Assembly (NCBI GenBank): GCA_900545615.1
Contig: UQZM01000004.1
Location: 7,596 to 71,595, forward strand
Direction: 5' to 3'
DNA: 64,000 bases
Source of the DNA: an uncultured Collinsella sp.
GTDB lineage: Bacteria > Actinomycetota > Coriobacteriia > Coriobacteriales > Coriobacteriaceae
Shown here: positions 56,152 to 64,000 of the stretch, piece after piece
How the letters are laid out: each line of letters opens with the position of its first letter
How positions within the stretch are numbered: the stretch's first letter is position 1
Notes under the pieces: model-generated
The model's database searches: none
Told to the model about the DNA's origin: nothing
Seen by the model: the letters and a program-made list of their open reading frames with translations, nothing else
Position numbers and translations under genes: made by a program

Positions 56152-56309
56152 CCACGAAATAGGCCTATCTACTACGTTTAAGCTACTGCCCTCAACCATA
56201 GCAAAAAACGCAAAAACAAAACCGCAAGTAGAACGCCTGCGGTTTTTCGTAAAACGTGGGTATGGTCAGGGGTATCGGGTCAAACGTAGTAGATGGGCCA
56301 GTTTCGTGG
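56152..56309. repeat. Hairpin element unit B (tandem pair)
   Basis: Bounded by 28-bp inverted termini (56152-56179 and 56282-56309, 25 of 28 matching; CCACGAAATAGGCCTATCTA start). The central CCATAGC...AAAACCGCAAGTAGAACG...GGTATGG region is homologous to unit A, while the termini differ from those of A. Confidence 0.75.
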
Positions 56310-56322
56310 CGGGCATCGCTAG

Positions 56323-56357
56323 CTGATCCCCCGGGGACGGAGGAAAACGGATCATTT
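56323..56357. repeat. CGGGGACGGAGGAAAACG direct repeat, copy 2
   Basis: The same sequence as 56084-56118 with two or three changes, 239 bp downstream. It defines a tandem composite of hairpin plus this motif. Confidence 0.75.
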
Positions 56358-56444
56358 TGCTCCTGCAAGGCCCCACATGGTGCCGTTTGCCGCTGTGCGC
56401 GCCTGCGACTTTTGAGTCGCACCCGTTTTCCTGCGAAAACGCTG

Positions 56445-56524
56445 TGTCTCAACTTTGGTGAGACATTTGTCTCATGCCTAAAAACGAATCTGGAACGTGT
56501 GTCACCTGCCCTAATTGTGTCTCA
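56445..56524 (+). promoter_or_regulatory. Cluster of TGTCTCA boxes upstream of the giant surface protein
   Basis: TGTCTCA at 56445, 56468 and 56518, with its complement TGAGACA at 56459. The pair 56459-56474 is a perfect 16-bp palindrome TGAGACATTTGTCTCA. The cluster ends 53 bp before the start codon, where a promoter would be expected. A regulator binding site is inferred. Confidence 0.5.
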
Positions 56525-56576
56525 TTTCGTAACTTTAGGCTGATGCAAGGTCTGATCCTGCGAGAAGGGAGACACG

Positions 56577-59500
56577 ATGGGTAAGTACACGAGGGGTCTC
56601 TTGGCGGTGATACTGGCCGTAGTGCTGGTATTGCCAGCCGCAGCATTCGCCATGCTGCCCGAGGCCAACGCCAGGTCCAGCACCGGAATGGACGGACCGA
56701 CGGCGAGCAAAAAGATAGTCGACCCTGACACCACCGGCCGCTGGCAGTACTGGGCGTCGGGCGGCGAGCAGGACCAGACGACACGTTATGTAGGCCGAAT
56801 CTGGACGGACAAGACGGTCGAGCCCACAGAGGACGAAAAGTCCGACTTTGTGACGACGCTCTCCACGATGTCTTCGACTTCTGACACAACGTCGCTGGTC
56901 ACTAAACCGCTCGATATCGTGATGGTGCTTGATGCCTCCGGCTCGATGGATGATGACATGGGTGACAGCGATTCGACCAAACGCATCGACGCACTCAAGG
57001 CAGCTGCCAGTTCCTTTATCGACACCATCGCCGAGCAAAACAAGAGCATTAAAGATACGAATAAGCGGCATCAGGTTGCCATCGTTAAGTTTTCGGGTGC
57101 AAAGAAAAAAGAGATCGGCAACGATACGTATCGCGATCGTCAGGGATACACGCACAACTACTCGCAGACCATGAAGGGCCTGACGCCGTGCGTCGGTAGC
57201 GATGCGACGGAACTTAAGAATACGGTCGGCCACATCGAGCCCGCCGGCGCCACGCGGGCTGATTACGGCCTTGAGCTTGCTCGCGACATGTCGGGCCGCG
57301 AGGATGCCCAGAAGGTAGTTGTGTTCTTTACGGATGGCACGCCCACAGACTTCAGTAAATTCAACTCTACGGTTGCCAACAATGCCATAGCCGCCGCCAA
57401 GAAAATGAAGGAGAAAGGCGCTACGGTCTACACCATCGGTATCTTTGATGATGCGAATCCCACTGACGATCCTACGAACTACAGGACGAGCGACGAAAAC
57501 AAGTTCATGCACGCCGTGTCGAGCAACTATCCAAACGCCACGTCCTACACAACCAATGAGCTTGGTAGGCGCATCGAGAATTCCGATTTCTACAAGGCTG
57601 CGTCGAATGCCGATGAGCTCAAGAAGGTGTTTGATGATATCTCGAGCTCTATCACCTCGGGCAAGGGTTCTCCCACTCAGATCGAGGATGGTTACGACGA
57701 GAGCAAGTCCGGCTACATCACCTTTAGTGATGAGCTGGGCGACTTTATGCAGGTCGATACGTTTGTCAGCGCTCAGATTAATGGCGTCCCCTTTGATGAA
57801 GTGACCAAGACAACCAAGGGCAATACGGACACGTACGAGTTTTCGGGCGTGGCCAAGGACCTGGTCATCACCGTCGAGCGCTCTGCCAATGCGCAGCAGG
57901 GCGATATCGTGACGGTCAAGATCCCCGCATCGCTGATTCCGCTGATCCGCTATCACGTGGACATGGAAAACGGGATCTTTGAGCGCACGTCGCTCAATGA
58001 CATCAAGCCTATTCAGATTAAATACACCTCGAGCGTCAAGGACGCCGCGCGTAACAACCTGTTTACGCCCGATGACGGACTCAAGAAGTATATCGAGAAA
58101 CATAAGGGTGCCGACAACCAGACGGTCTACTTCCTGGCCAACAAGTGGTCGGGCGGCGAGCTGGGCGATGTTGTCGCCGAGTTTGAGCCCGCCGATACCA
58201 ACAGCTACTATTACTTCCAAAAAATCACGCCTATCTACACGGACAAGGAATGCACCCAGCGCGCGACGGTAAAGCCGCAGGGCAACGACGTCTATTACTA
58301 CAAGGACGAGTTTGTGGCGATGGGCGCAAACGGCAAGCCGAAGGACGACTATGCCGTTGTGGAGTTTGAGGGGCACGAGATCGCCAGCTACGACGGCGCT
58401 CTGGTCAAAGATGACGGCTATTGGTCCTTTAATAAGGGAACCGCGCGCTTGGCCTATATCGACCAGCTGCATACCACCAAGGACGATGTGGAGGCGAACG
58501 GCAACAAGACCGAGACCGCGCGCGACGTGCTTAACCCCAGGTGGAATGACCTTTCCTCCGTTGCGACTTCCACGCACGTGCATTCGCACCTGGGCAACAA
58601 CGGCAAGATTATCTTTAGCCTTGCAACCAAGCCGACAACGGTGGATACCAAGACTGACTTTGGTCTGACCAAGGTGCTCGAGGGCCGCAAGTGGGCGGAT
58701 ACGGATGCGTTTGAGTTTGAGCTCTCCGCGACGTCCGACAACAATGCCCCGATGCCCGACCCCGCGACCGTAACTGTGACCAATGCCGATCTCGACAAGG
58801 GCAAGGCAGCCATTAGCTTCGGCGAGATCGCCTACAACAAGCCGGGCGAGTACACCTATGAGGTCCGTGAGGTCAAGGGCGACGCCGGTGGCATTACCTA
58901 CAGCAAGAACGTTGCCACGTTCAAGGTGACTGTGACGGTTAACGCCAAGGGCGAGCTTAAGGCCGACGTTGAAAAGATCTCGGGCGAGCGCGAGTTCAAG
59001 AACACCTATAGCGCCAAGACGGAAACCCCGCTGACTCTTGAGGCAACCAAGAAGCTCACGGGGCGCCCGATGGCCGATGACGAATTTAAGTTTGCGCTGA
59101 GCTATGCGGGGCACGACGAGGTTCTGCTGGATGCAACCAACAAGGGTGGCAAGGTTGAGTTCGGTCCGCTGGCGTACACGACCGAGTCGCTTGCCAAGCT
59201 GGTCAAGGAAGACAAGGCGTCGTTTGACGCTAGGTCAGACAAGCCCACGTGGACCATTCGCTACATTGCTGCCGAGCAGACCGACAAGCTGTCTACGGGC
59301 GTGAGCGCCACCGTGTCGGCAATTGACGCATATGTAACCGTTGTCGACAACGGCGATGGTACCCTGACGGCGACGGCTGTCTACGGCGATACCGGCAACG
59401 AGTTTGTGAACGCCTACACTGCCGAGTCTGCCGAGACATCGCTTGTGGGCAAGAAGAATCTGCTGGTTCCTGATGGCCTGACCCCGGCTGACATTGCCGG

Positions 59501-62500
59501 CAAGTTCACCTTTACCGTGGCCGGCGAAGAGGGCGCGCCTATGCCCGCGAGCGCGAGCGCGCACAACGACGCCGAAGGCAAGGTCGACTTTGGCAAGATC
59601 ACCTTTACGCTCGACGACCTTAACAAGGCTCTGGGCGAGAAGCCCGAGAAGCGCGAGCACACCTTTACCTACACCGTGACCGAGTCCGGTGAGGTTGCTG
59701 GCGTGACCAACGACGCCGAGACTTCGCATACGGTTTCCTTCACCGTGACCGATGACAGCAAGGGCAATCTGAGGGTGTCCCGCAAGCCGGACGGCGATGT
59801 GGCATTTACGTTCACCAATACCTATAGCGTGACGCCTGTCGAGACGCGCGTCACCGACCAGATTACCGCGACCAAGGTTCTGACCGGCCGCGACATGGCT
59901 GAGGGCGAGTTCTCCTTCGAGCTCGTCGAGGGCGATAAGGTTGTTGCTAGGGGCACCAATGCTGCCGATGGCACAATCGTCATGGACAAAATCACTTACG
60001 ATAAGCCCGACACTCACACCTACAAGCTGCGCGAGAAGCTCCCCAACGAAGCGGGGCTGAGCAATGGGATTACGTACGATAAGACGAACTACACCATCAA
60101 GACGAGCGTCATCGATAACGGCGACGGCACGCTTAAGGTGACCCATACGCTCGAGGGCACCAAGCCGGCGCGCTTTGAGAACAAGTACAACACTGCCCCG
60201 AACGAGTCCAGCGTTACCGACCAGATCACCGCGAAGAAGGTCCTGACCGGCCGCGACCTCAAGGCCGGAGAGTTCTCCTTTGAGCTCGTCGAGGGTAACG
60301 ATGTCGTCGCCAGGGGTACCAATGCGGCCGACGGCAAGATCACGATGGACAAGATCACCTACACCGAGGCCGGCGAGCACACCTACACGCTGCGCGAGGT
60401 CAAGGTCGACGCCGACAACGGTATCACCTACAGCACCGCGGCCTACACCATCGTGACCGCCGTCACCGATGATGGCAATGGCAAGCTCACGGTTAAGCAT
60501 GAGCTGCAGGACGTCGAGAAGGCTATCTTCGAGAATGCCTACAGCGTTACTCCGAATAACTCCAGCGTCACCGACAAGATCAAGGCGACCAAGGTCCTGA
60601 CCGGGCGCGATCTCAAGGAAGGCGAGTTCTCCTTCGAGCTCGTCGAGGGCGACAAGGTCGTCGCCACCGGCAAGAACGCCGCCGGCGGCAAGATCACGAT
60701 GAGCGAGATCACCTACAACGAGCCCGGCAAGCACACCTACACGCTGCGCGAGGTTCCGGGCGACGCCGGCAACGGCATCACCTACGACGGTAAGACCTAC
60801 ACCATCGAGACGACCGTCACCGACAACGGCAAGGGCGAGCTCGTGGTAAAGCATGAGCTGAATGGAGCCGACGAGGCGAAGTTCAACAACAGCTACAAGC
60901 CGAATCCTGACGAGCTCAGCGTCACCGACCAGATTACCGCGACCAAGGTTCTGACCGGCCGCGACATGGCTGAGGGCGAGTTCTCCTTCGAGCTCGTCGA
61001 GGGCGACAAGGTCGTCGCCACCGGCAAGAACGCCGCCGACGGCACGATTGCGATGAGCCCCGTGAAGTACGACAAGGCTGGAACGCACAACTACACGCTG
61101 CGCGAGGTCAACGGCGGAACCACCAGCAAGGGCGTCACCTACAGTGACGCCAAGTACACCATCGAGACCACCATCACGGACAACGGCGACGGCACCCTCA
61201 AGGCCGAGCACGTCCTGAAGGGCACCGAGCCCGCCGAGTTCAAGAACTCCTACCGCGTGACCCCGCTCGACGCAGAGCTCGACTTTGGTCTGAGCAAGGC
61301 TATCGACGGCCGCGACTGGACGGATGCCGACAAGTTCAGCTTTACCATTACCGCCCCCGAGGGCACCCCGCTGCCCGACCCCGCAACCGTAACTGTGAGC
61401 AAGAAGGACGCGAAGGATGGCATCGCCGCCATCAAGTTCGGCAAGATCCACTACACGGCTGCTGGGACCTACAAGTACGAGATCCGCGAGAACGCGGGCA
61501 GCACGGTCGGCATGACGTATGACGCGCATGTCGCGACCGCCGAAGTGACCGTGACTGATAACGGCAAGGGTGTCCTGACCGCCAACGTCACCAAGAAGGA
61601 AAGCGGCCGCTTCGCCAACACGTACCGCTCTGAGCTCGATTACGCCGCGGCCGGCGGCCTCAAGCTCAGCAAGGCTCTCTCCGGACGTCCCATGACCGAG
61701 GGTCAGTTTACCTTTACCGTGACGCCCGCCGACGAGGCCTCGGCTAACGCGCTTGGCCTGCACGAGGGCACCAACGTGTACAAGTCCCCTGCAGCGACAG
61801 AGGGAACCGTCGGCCTGATTGACATCCTGGCGGGTCATGAGGTCAAGTTTACGCAGGCTGATGCCGGCAAGACCTTTACGTACACCGTGGCCGAGAAGAA
61901 CGACGGCCAGCCCGGCTACACCTACGACAGCGCCGAGCGCACGGTGACGATTGCTATCGCCGACGATGGCGCCGGCACACTCACCGCTACGACGACCGTT
62001 TCTGGCGGACCCAATGGCACGCCTGTGACGGTCCACAAGAGCGGCGAGAATAAGGTCGAGAGCGCGCTGGTCCCGTTCGCCAACAGCTATAGCGCCACGA
62101 CCGACGCGCACAGTGGTGACGTTGCTCAGGTCGTTGCCACCAAGACCCTGACCGGCCGCCCGATGGTCGACGGCGAGTTCTACTTTGGCATCGCCTATGC
62201 GGGCGAGGCGGAAGCCATCGAGGGTACGTGCGTTACCAACGTTAACGGCCAAGTGAGTTTTGGTGCTCTGCATTACACGACCGAGATGCTCGCCGACCTG
62301 GTAAACGCCAAGCGCGCCATCCGTACCGACACGGATGCCAAGCTTGCATGGACCATCAACTACACGGCCTTCGAGTACACGTCTCCGCTCGCAGCAAAGG
62401 GCATTACCGCTGCAAAGCCGAGCTTTAGCTTTAAGGTCATCGTCGTCGACAACGGTGACGGGACTCTGACGGCGACGCCCGCCTACGACGGAATTCAGCC

Positions 62501-63944
62501 CTTGTTCGAGAACGTTTACGGCGCCGATGCCGTTGACGCCACGCTCGCCGGTACCAAGAAGCTCCAGGCTGCCAAGAGCCTGACCCCGGCCGACATCACG
62601 GGTAAGTTCACCTTCACCGTGACTGCCGACGAGGCTGGTGCCCCGATGCCCGAGCACACAACCGTGACCAACGACGCGGCCGGCAACGTGGACTTTGGCA
62701 AGATCCACTTTACGCTCGACGACCTCAACCGCGCCCTGGGCGTGACGACTGATGCTTCTGGCGATGCATCGAGCGACGCTGAAGTCAACGCCGACGAGGC
62801 CGAGGTTGACGCTGACGCCAGCGGTGACGAGACCAAGGACGAGTCCAAGCCCGAGGCCCCCGCTGCTCCGCGCTCGCACACCTTTACCTATACGGTGACC
62901 GAGTCCGGTAGCGCCCCTGGCGTGACCAACGACACCAACGCCACGCGCAAGGTTTCCTACACCGTGACCGATGACGGTGCTGGACATCTGATCGTCAAGC
63001 GCGACGGCGGCGACGGTGCGGCCTTTACGTTCACCAACACGTACGGCGTGGCACCTACCGATTCTGTCGTGACCGATCAGGTCAAGACCGTCAAGCGTCT
63101 GACCGGACGCGACCTTGCGGCTGGCGAGTTCACGTTTGATCTGCTCGAGGACGGCGTGGTTGTCGCTAGCGGCACCAACGACGCCAACGGCACCGTTACG
63201 CTGAGCCCGATCCGCTACGAGGCACCCGGCACGCACACGTACACGCTGCGCGAGGCTTGCCCCAACGCGCTCGGCCTGTACAAGGGCGTCACCTATGACA
63301 GCGCGACCTACACCGTCGTGACCACCGTCTCCGACAATGGTGACGGCACGCTGACCGCGACGCACAAGCTCGAGGGAACCACCGAGTCGGCTGGCTTTAC
63401 CAACAAGTACCACGCCATGCCCACGCAGGTTTCCATCGGCGCCATCAAGGTGCTCGAGGGACGCGAGCTCAAGAAGGACGAGTTTAGCTTTAAGCTCGTT
63501 GGCGAGGACATCGAGTCTACGGTTACCAACGATGCCGACGGCAAGATCAACTTCGACAAGTTCGAGTACGACGAGCCCGGTACGTACGCCTACACCATCA
63601 GCGAGGTCAAGGGCGACGAGGCCGGTATGACCTACGACAAGTCCGTCTTTACCGCGACCGTCAATGTGGTCGACGACGGCGAGGGCAACCTCAAGGCGAG
63701 CGTCGCCTATGCCAAGGGCGACAAGAGCGTCGAGGGCATCGTGTTCAACAACACGTACAAGAAGCCCGAAACGCCCGTGCCGACGCCCGACCCCGGCACG
63801 CCCAAGACCGTGACGAACATCGTCAAGACGGTCAAGGGTTTCCTGCCCACCACGGGTGACCAGCAGGCAGCCGCGCTCCTCATGGCGTTTGTCGTCGCCA
63901 TGTCCGGCGTCGGTGCCCTGATCTGGGGCATCCGTAAGCGCTAG
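56577..63944 (+). CDS. Giant LPxTG surface protein: VWA domain plus about 13 pilin-like repeats
   Basis: 2455 residues. A signal peptide covers residues 1-32 (AAAFAMLPEANA region). A von Willebrand A domain at about 110-355 has the MIDAS motif DASGS at 119-123. A linking region follows to about 690. Then about 13 FctA/Spy0128-like pilin domains start near residues 692, 817, 952, 1089, 1209, 1327, 1446, 1564, 1688, 1848, 1985, 2162 and 2283, each with a K-x-L-x-G-R start and a Y-x-Y-x-x-R/E-E type end typical of isopeptide-forming domains. A C-terminal sorting signal LPTTG (2423-2427), hydrophobic helix and RKR tail completes it. AGAAGGGAG precedes the ATG. No sortase C is adjacent within the window. 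Confidence 0.92.
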   Translation: MGKYTRGLLAVILAVVLVLPAAAFAMLPEANARSSTGMDGPTASKKIVDPDTTGRWQYWASGGEQDQTTRYVGRIWTDKTVEPTEDEKSDFVTTLSTMSSTSDTTSLVTKPLDIVMVLDASGSMDDDMGDSDSTKRIDALKAAASSFIDTIAEQNKSIKDTNKRHQVAIVKFSGAKKKEIGNDTYRDRQGYTHNYSQTMKGLTPCVGSDATELKNTVGHIEPAGATRADYGLELARDMSGREDAQKVVVFFTDGTPTDFSKFNSTVANNAIAAAKKMKEKGATVYTIGIFDDANPTDDPTNYRTSDENKFMHAVSSNYPNATSYTTNELGRRIENSDFYKAASNADELKKVFDDISSSITSGKGSPTQIEDGYDESKSGYITFSDELGDFMQVDTFVSAQINGVPFDEVTKTTKGNTDTYEFSGVAKDLVITVERSANAQQGDIVTVKIPASLIPLIRYHVDMENGIFERTSLNDIKPIQIKYTSSVKDAARNNLFTPDDGLKKYIEKHKGADNQTVYFLANKWSGGELGDVVAEFEPADTNSYYYFQKITPIYTDKECTQRATVKPQGNDVYYYKDEFVAMGANGKPKDDYAVVEFEGHEIASYDGALVKDDGYWSFNKGTARLAYIDQLHTTKDDVEANGNKTETARDVLNPRWNDLSSVATSTHVHSHLGNNGKIIFSLATKPTTVDTKTDFGLTKVLEGRKWADTDAFEFELSATSDNNAPMPDPATVTVTNADLDKGKAAISFGEIAYNKPGEYTYEVREVKGDAGGITYSKNVATFKVTVTVNAKGELKADVEKISGEREFKNTYSAKTETPLTLEATKKLTGRPMADDEFKFALSYAGHDEVLLDATNKGGKVEFGPLAYTTESLAKLVKEDKASFDARSDKPTWTIRYIAAEQTDKLSTGVSATVSAIDAYVTVVDNGDGTLTATAVYGDTGNEFVNAYTAESAETSLVGKKNLLVPDGLTPADIAGKFTFTVAGEEGAPMPASASAHNDAEGKVDFGKITFTLDDLNKALGEKPEKREHTFTYTVTESGEVAGVTNDAETSHTVSFTVTDDSKGNLRVSRKPDGDVAFTFTNTYSVTPVETRVTDQITATKVLTGRDMAEGEFSFELVEGDKVVARGTNAADGTIVMDKITYDKPDTHTYKLREKLPNEAGLSNGITYDKTNYTIKTSVIDNGDGTLKVTHTLEGTKPARFENKYNTAPNESSVTDQITAKKVLTGRDLKAGEFSFELVEGNDVVARGTNAADGKITMDKITYTEAGEHTYTLREVKVDADNGITYSTAAYTIVTAVTDDGNGKLTVKHELQDVEKAIFENAYSVTPNNSSVTDKIKATKVLTGRDLKEGEFSFELVEGDKVVATGKNAAGGKITMSEITYNEPGKHTYTLREVPGDAGNGITYDGKTYTIETTVTDNGKGELVVKHELNGADEAKFNNSYKPNPDELSVTDQITATKVLTGRDMAEGEFSFELVEGDKVVATGKNAADGTIAMSPVKYDKAGTHNYTLREVNGGTTSKGVTYSDAKYTIETTITDNGDGTLKAEHVLKGTEPAEFKNSYRVTPLDAELDFGLSKAIDGRDWTDADKFSFTITAPEGTPLPDPATVTVSKKDAKDGIAAIKFGKIHYTAAGTYKYEIRENAGSTVGMTYDAHVATAEVTVTDNGKGVLTANVTKKESGRFANTYRSELDYAAAGGLKLSKALSGRPMTEGQFTFTVTPADEASANALGLHEGTNVYKSPAATEGTVGLIDILAGHEVKFTQADAGKTFTYTVAEKNDGQPGYTYDSAERTVTIAIADDGAGTLTATTTVSGGPNGTPVTVHKSGENKVESALVPFANSYSATTDAHSGDVAQVVATKTLTGRPMVDGEFYFGIAYAGEAEAIEGTCVTNVNGQVSFGALHYTTEMLADLVNAKRAIRTDTDAKLAWTINYTAFEYTSPLAAKGITAAKPSFSFKVIVVDNGDGTLTATPAYDGIQPLFENVYGADAVDATLAGTKKLQAAKSLTPADITGKFTFTVTADEAGAPMPEHTTVTNDAAGNVDFGKIHFTLDDLNRALGVTTDASGDASSDAEVNADEAEVDADASGDETKDESKPEAPAAPRSHTFTYTVTESGSAPGVTNDTNATRKVSYTVTDDGAGHLIVKRDGGDGAAFTFTNTYGVAPTDSVVTDQVKTVKRLTGRDLAAGEFTFDLLEDGVVVASGTNDANGTVTLSPIRYEAPGTHTYTLREACPNALGLYKGVTYDSATYTVVTTVSDNGDGTLTATHKLEGTTESAGFTNKYHAMPTQVSIGAIKVLEGRELKKDEFSFKLVGEDIESTVTNDADGKINFDKFEYDEPGTYAYTISEVKGDEAGMTYDKSVFTATVNVVDDGEGNLKASVAYAKGDKSVEGIVFNNTYKKPETPVPTPDPGTPKTVTNIVKTVKGFLPTTGDQQAAALLMAFVVAMSGVGALIWGIRKR

Positions 63945-63955
63945 GCAAACTGACA

Positions 63956-63985
63956 GCGCCCGGGGCCAAGGGCCCCGGGCCGCTG
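63956..63985 (+). terminator. Hairpin after the giant surface protein
   Basis: GCCCGGGGCC / GGCCCCGGGC stem with a tiny loop, 12 bp after the stop; the T-run cannot be seen before the window ends. Confidence 0.55.
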
Positions 63986-64000
63986 GCGGGGAGCCAAAAC

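Noticed and set aside
56012..56543. Small open frames in the hairpin-rich gap before the surface protein
   Set aside because: They follow the repeat structure, lack ribosome sites and have no recognisable product.
59235..63413. 1392-residue open frame on the minus strand inside the surface protein gene
   Set aside because: It is antisense to a well-supported repeat protein, has no ribosome site and mirrors the GC3-rich repeats; its peptide has no recognisable domain.

Overview
The window is high-GC DNA with tightly packed genes. It looks like the chromosome of an anaerobic gut actinobacterium of the class Coriobacteriia, most likely Collinsella or a close relative. This is inferred from remembered protein family types (Ech-type hydrogenase, NfnAB, class B sortase with a giant LPxTG surface protein, PyrR-type RNA element, strong GC3 bias), not from a database search. 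No rRNA, prophage or CRISPR array was found. One tRNA gene (initiator tRNA-fMet) is present.

Layout. 1-2859: end of the ssb-rpsR-rplI cluster, then dnaB. 2953-6379: purA, purD and a Nudix ADP-ribose pyrophosphatase. 6462-9219: an ABC exporter half-transporter and a membrane-anchored unknown protein. 9387-14181: a PyrR-type RNA site followed by carA-carB. 14193-14523: three large palindromes. 14619-17927: purE, class B sortase, a MoaE-like protein and a convergent CmpB-family membrane protein. 18222-22460: purF, purM-purN and an orphan PTS IIA protein. 22631-24349: a PpiC foldase and YqeY. 24597-27626: a complete polar amino-acid ABC importer. 27675-30664: a cytidylate-kinase-like protein and convergent nfnA-nfnB. 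31037-36174 (minus strand): glmU, prs and pth, interrupted by an unknown nuclease-fold gene bracketed by two 200-bp inverted-repeat elements. 36372-39620: an ECF-type vitamin or cofactor importer (T, fused A-A', S). 39769-44021: exonuclease III, a sirtuin, a FolP-FolK fusion and a divergent biotin-ligase-like protein. 44120-45519: an AAA/DUF4143 ATPase gene surrounded by three near-identical 41-bp palindromes. 45569-47001: coaX, tRNA-fMet and a four-unit hairpin array with about 81-bp period. 47149-50024: an Old-Yellow-Enzyme type reductase and an orphan IS3-OrfA-like DNA-binding protein. 50205-55831: an Ech-type membrane-bound [NiFe]-hydrogenase operon with the two membrane subunits fused. 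55905-56357: a duplicated palindromic element. 56577-63944: a 2455-residue VWA/pilin-repeat LPxTG surface protein.

How it works together. The purine genes (purA, D, E, F, M, N) and carAB supply nucleotides; carAB is probably under PyrR translational control. NfnAB and the Ech hydrogenase both handle reduced ferredoxin and point to a fermentative, H2-evolving redox economy with ion-gradient formation. The sortase could anchor wall proteins, but a dedicated pilin sortase is not seen beside the giant protein.

The most unusual part is the intergenic DNA. At least five families of palindromes or hairpins sit directly after stop codons or around accessory genes. Several are repeated within this one window.
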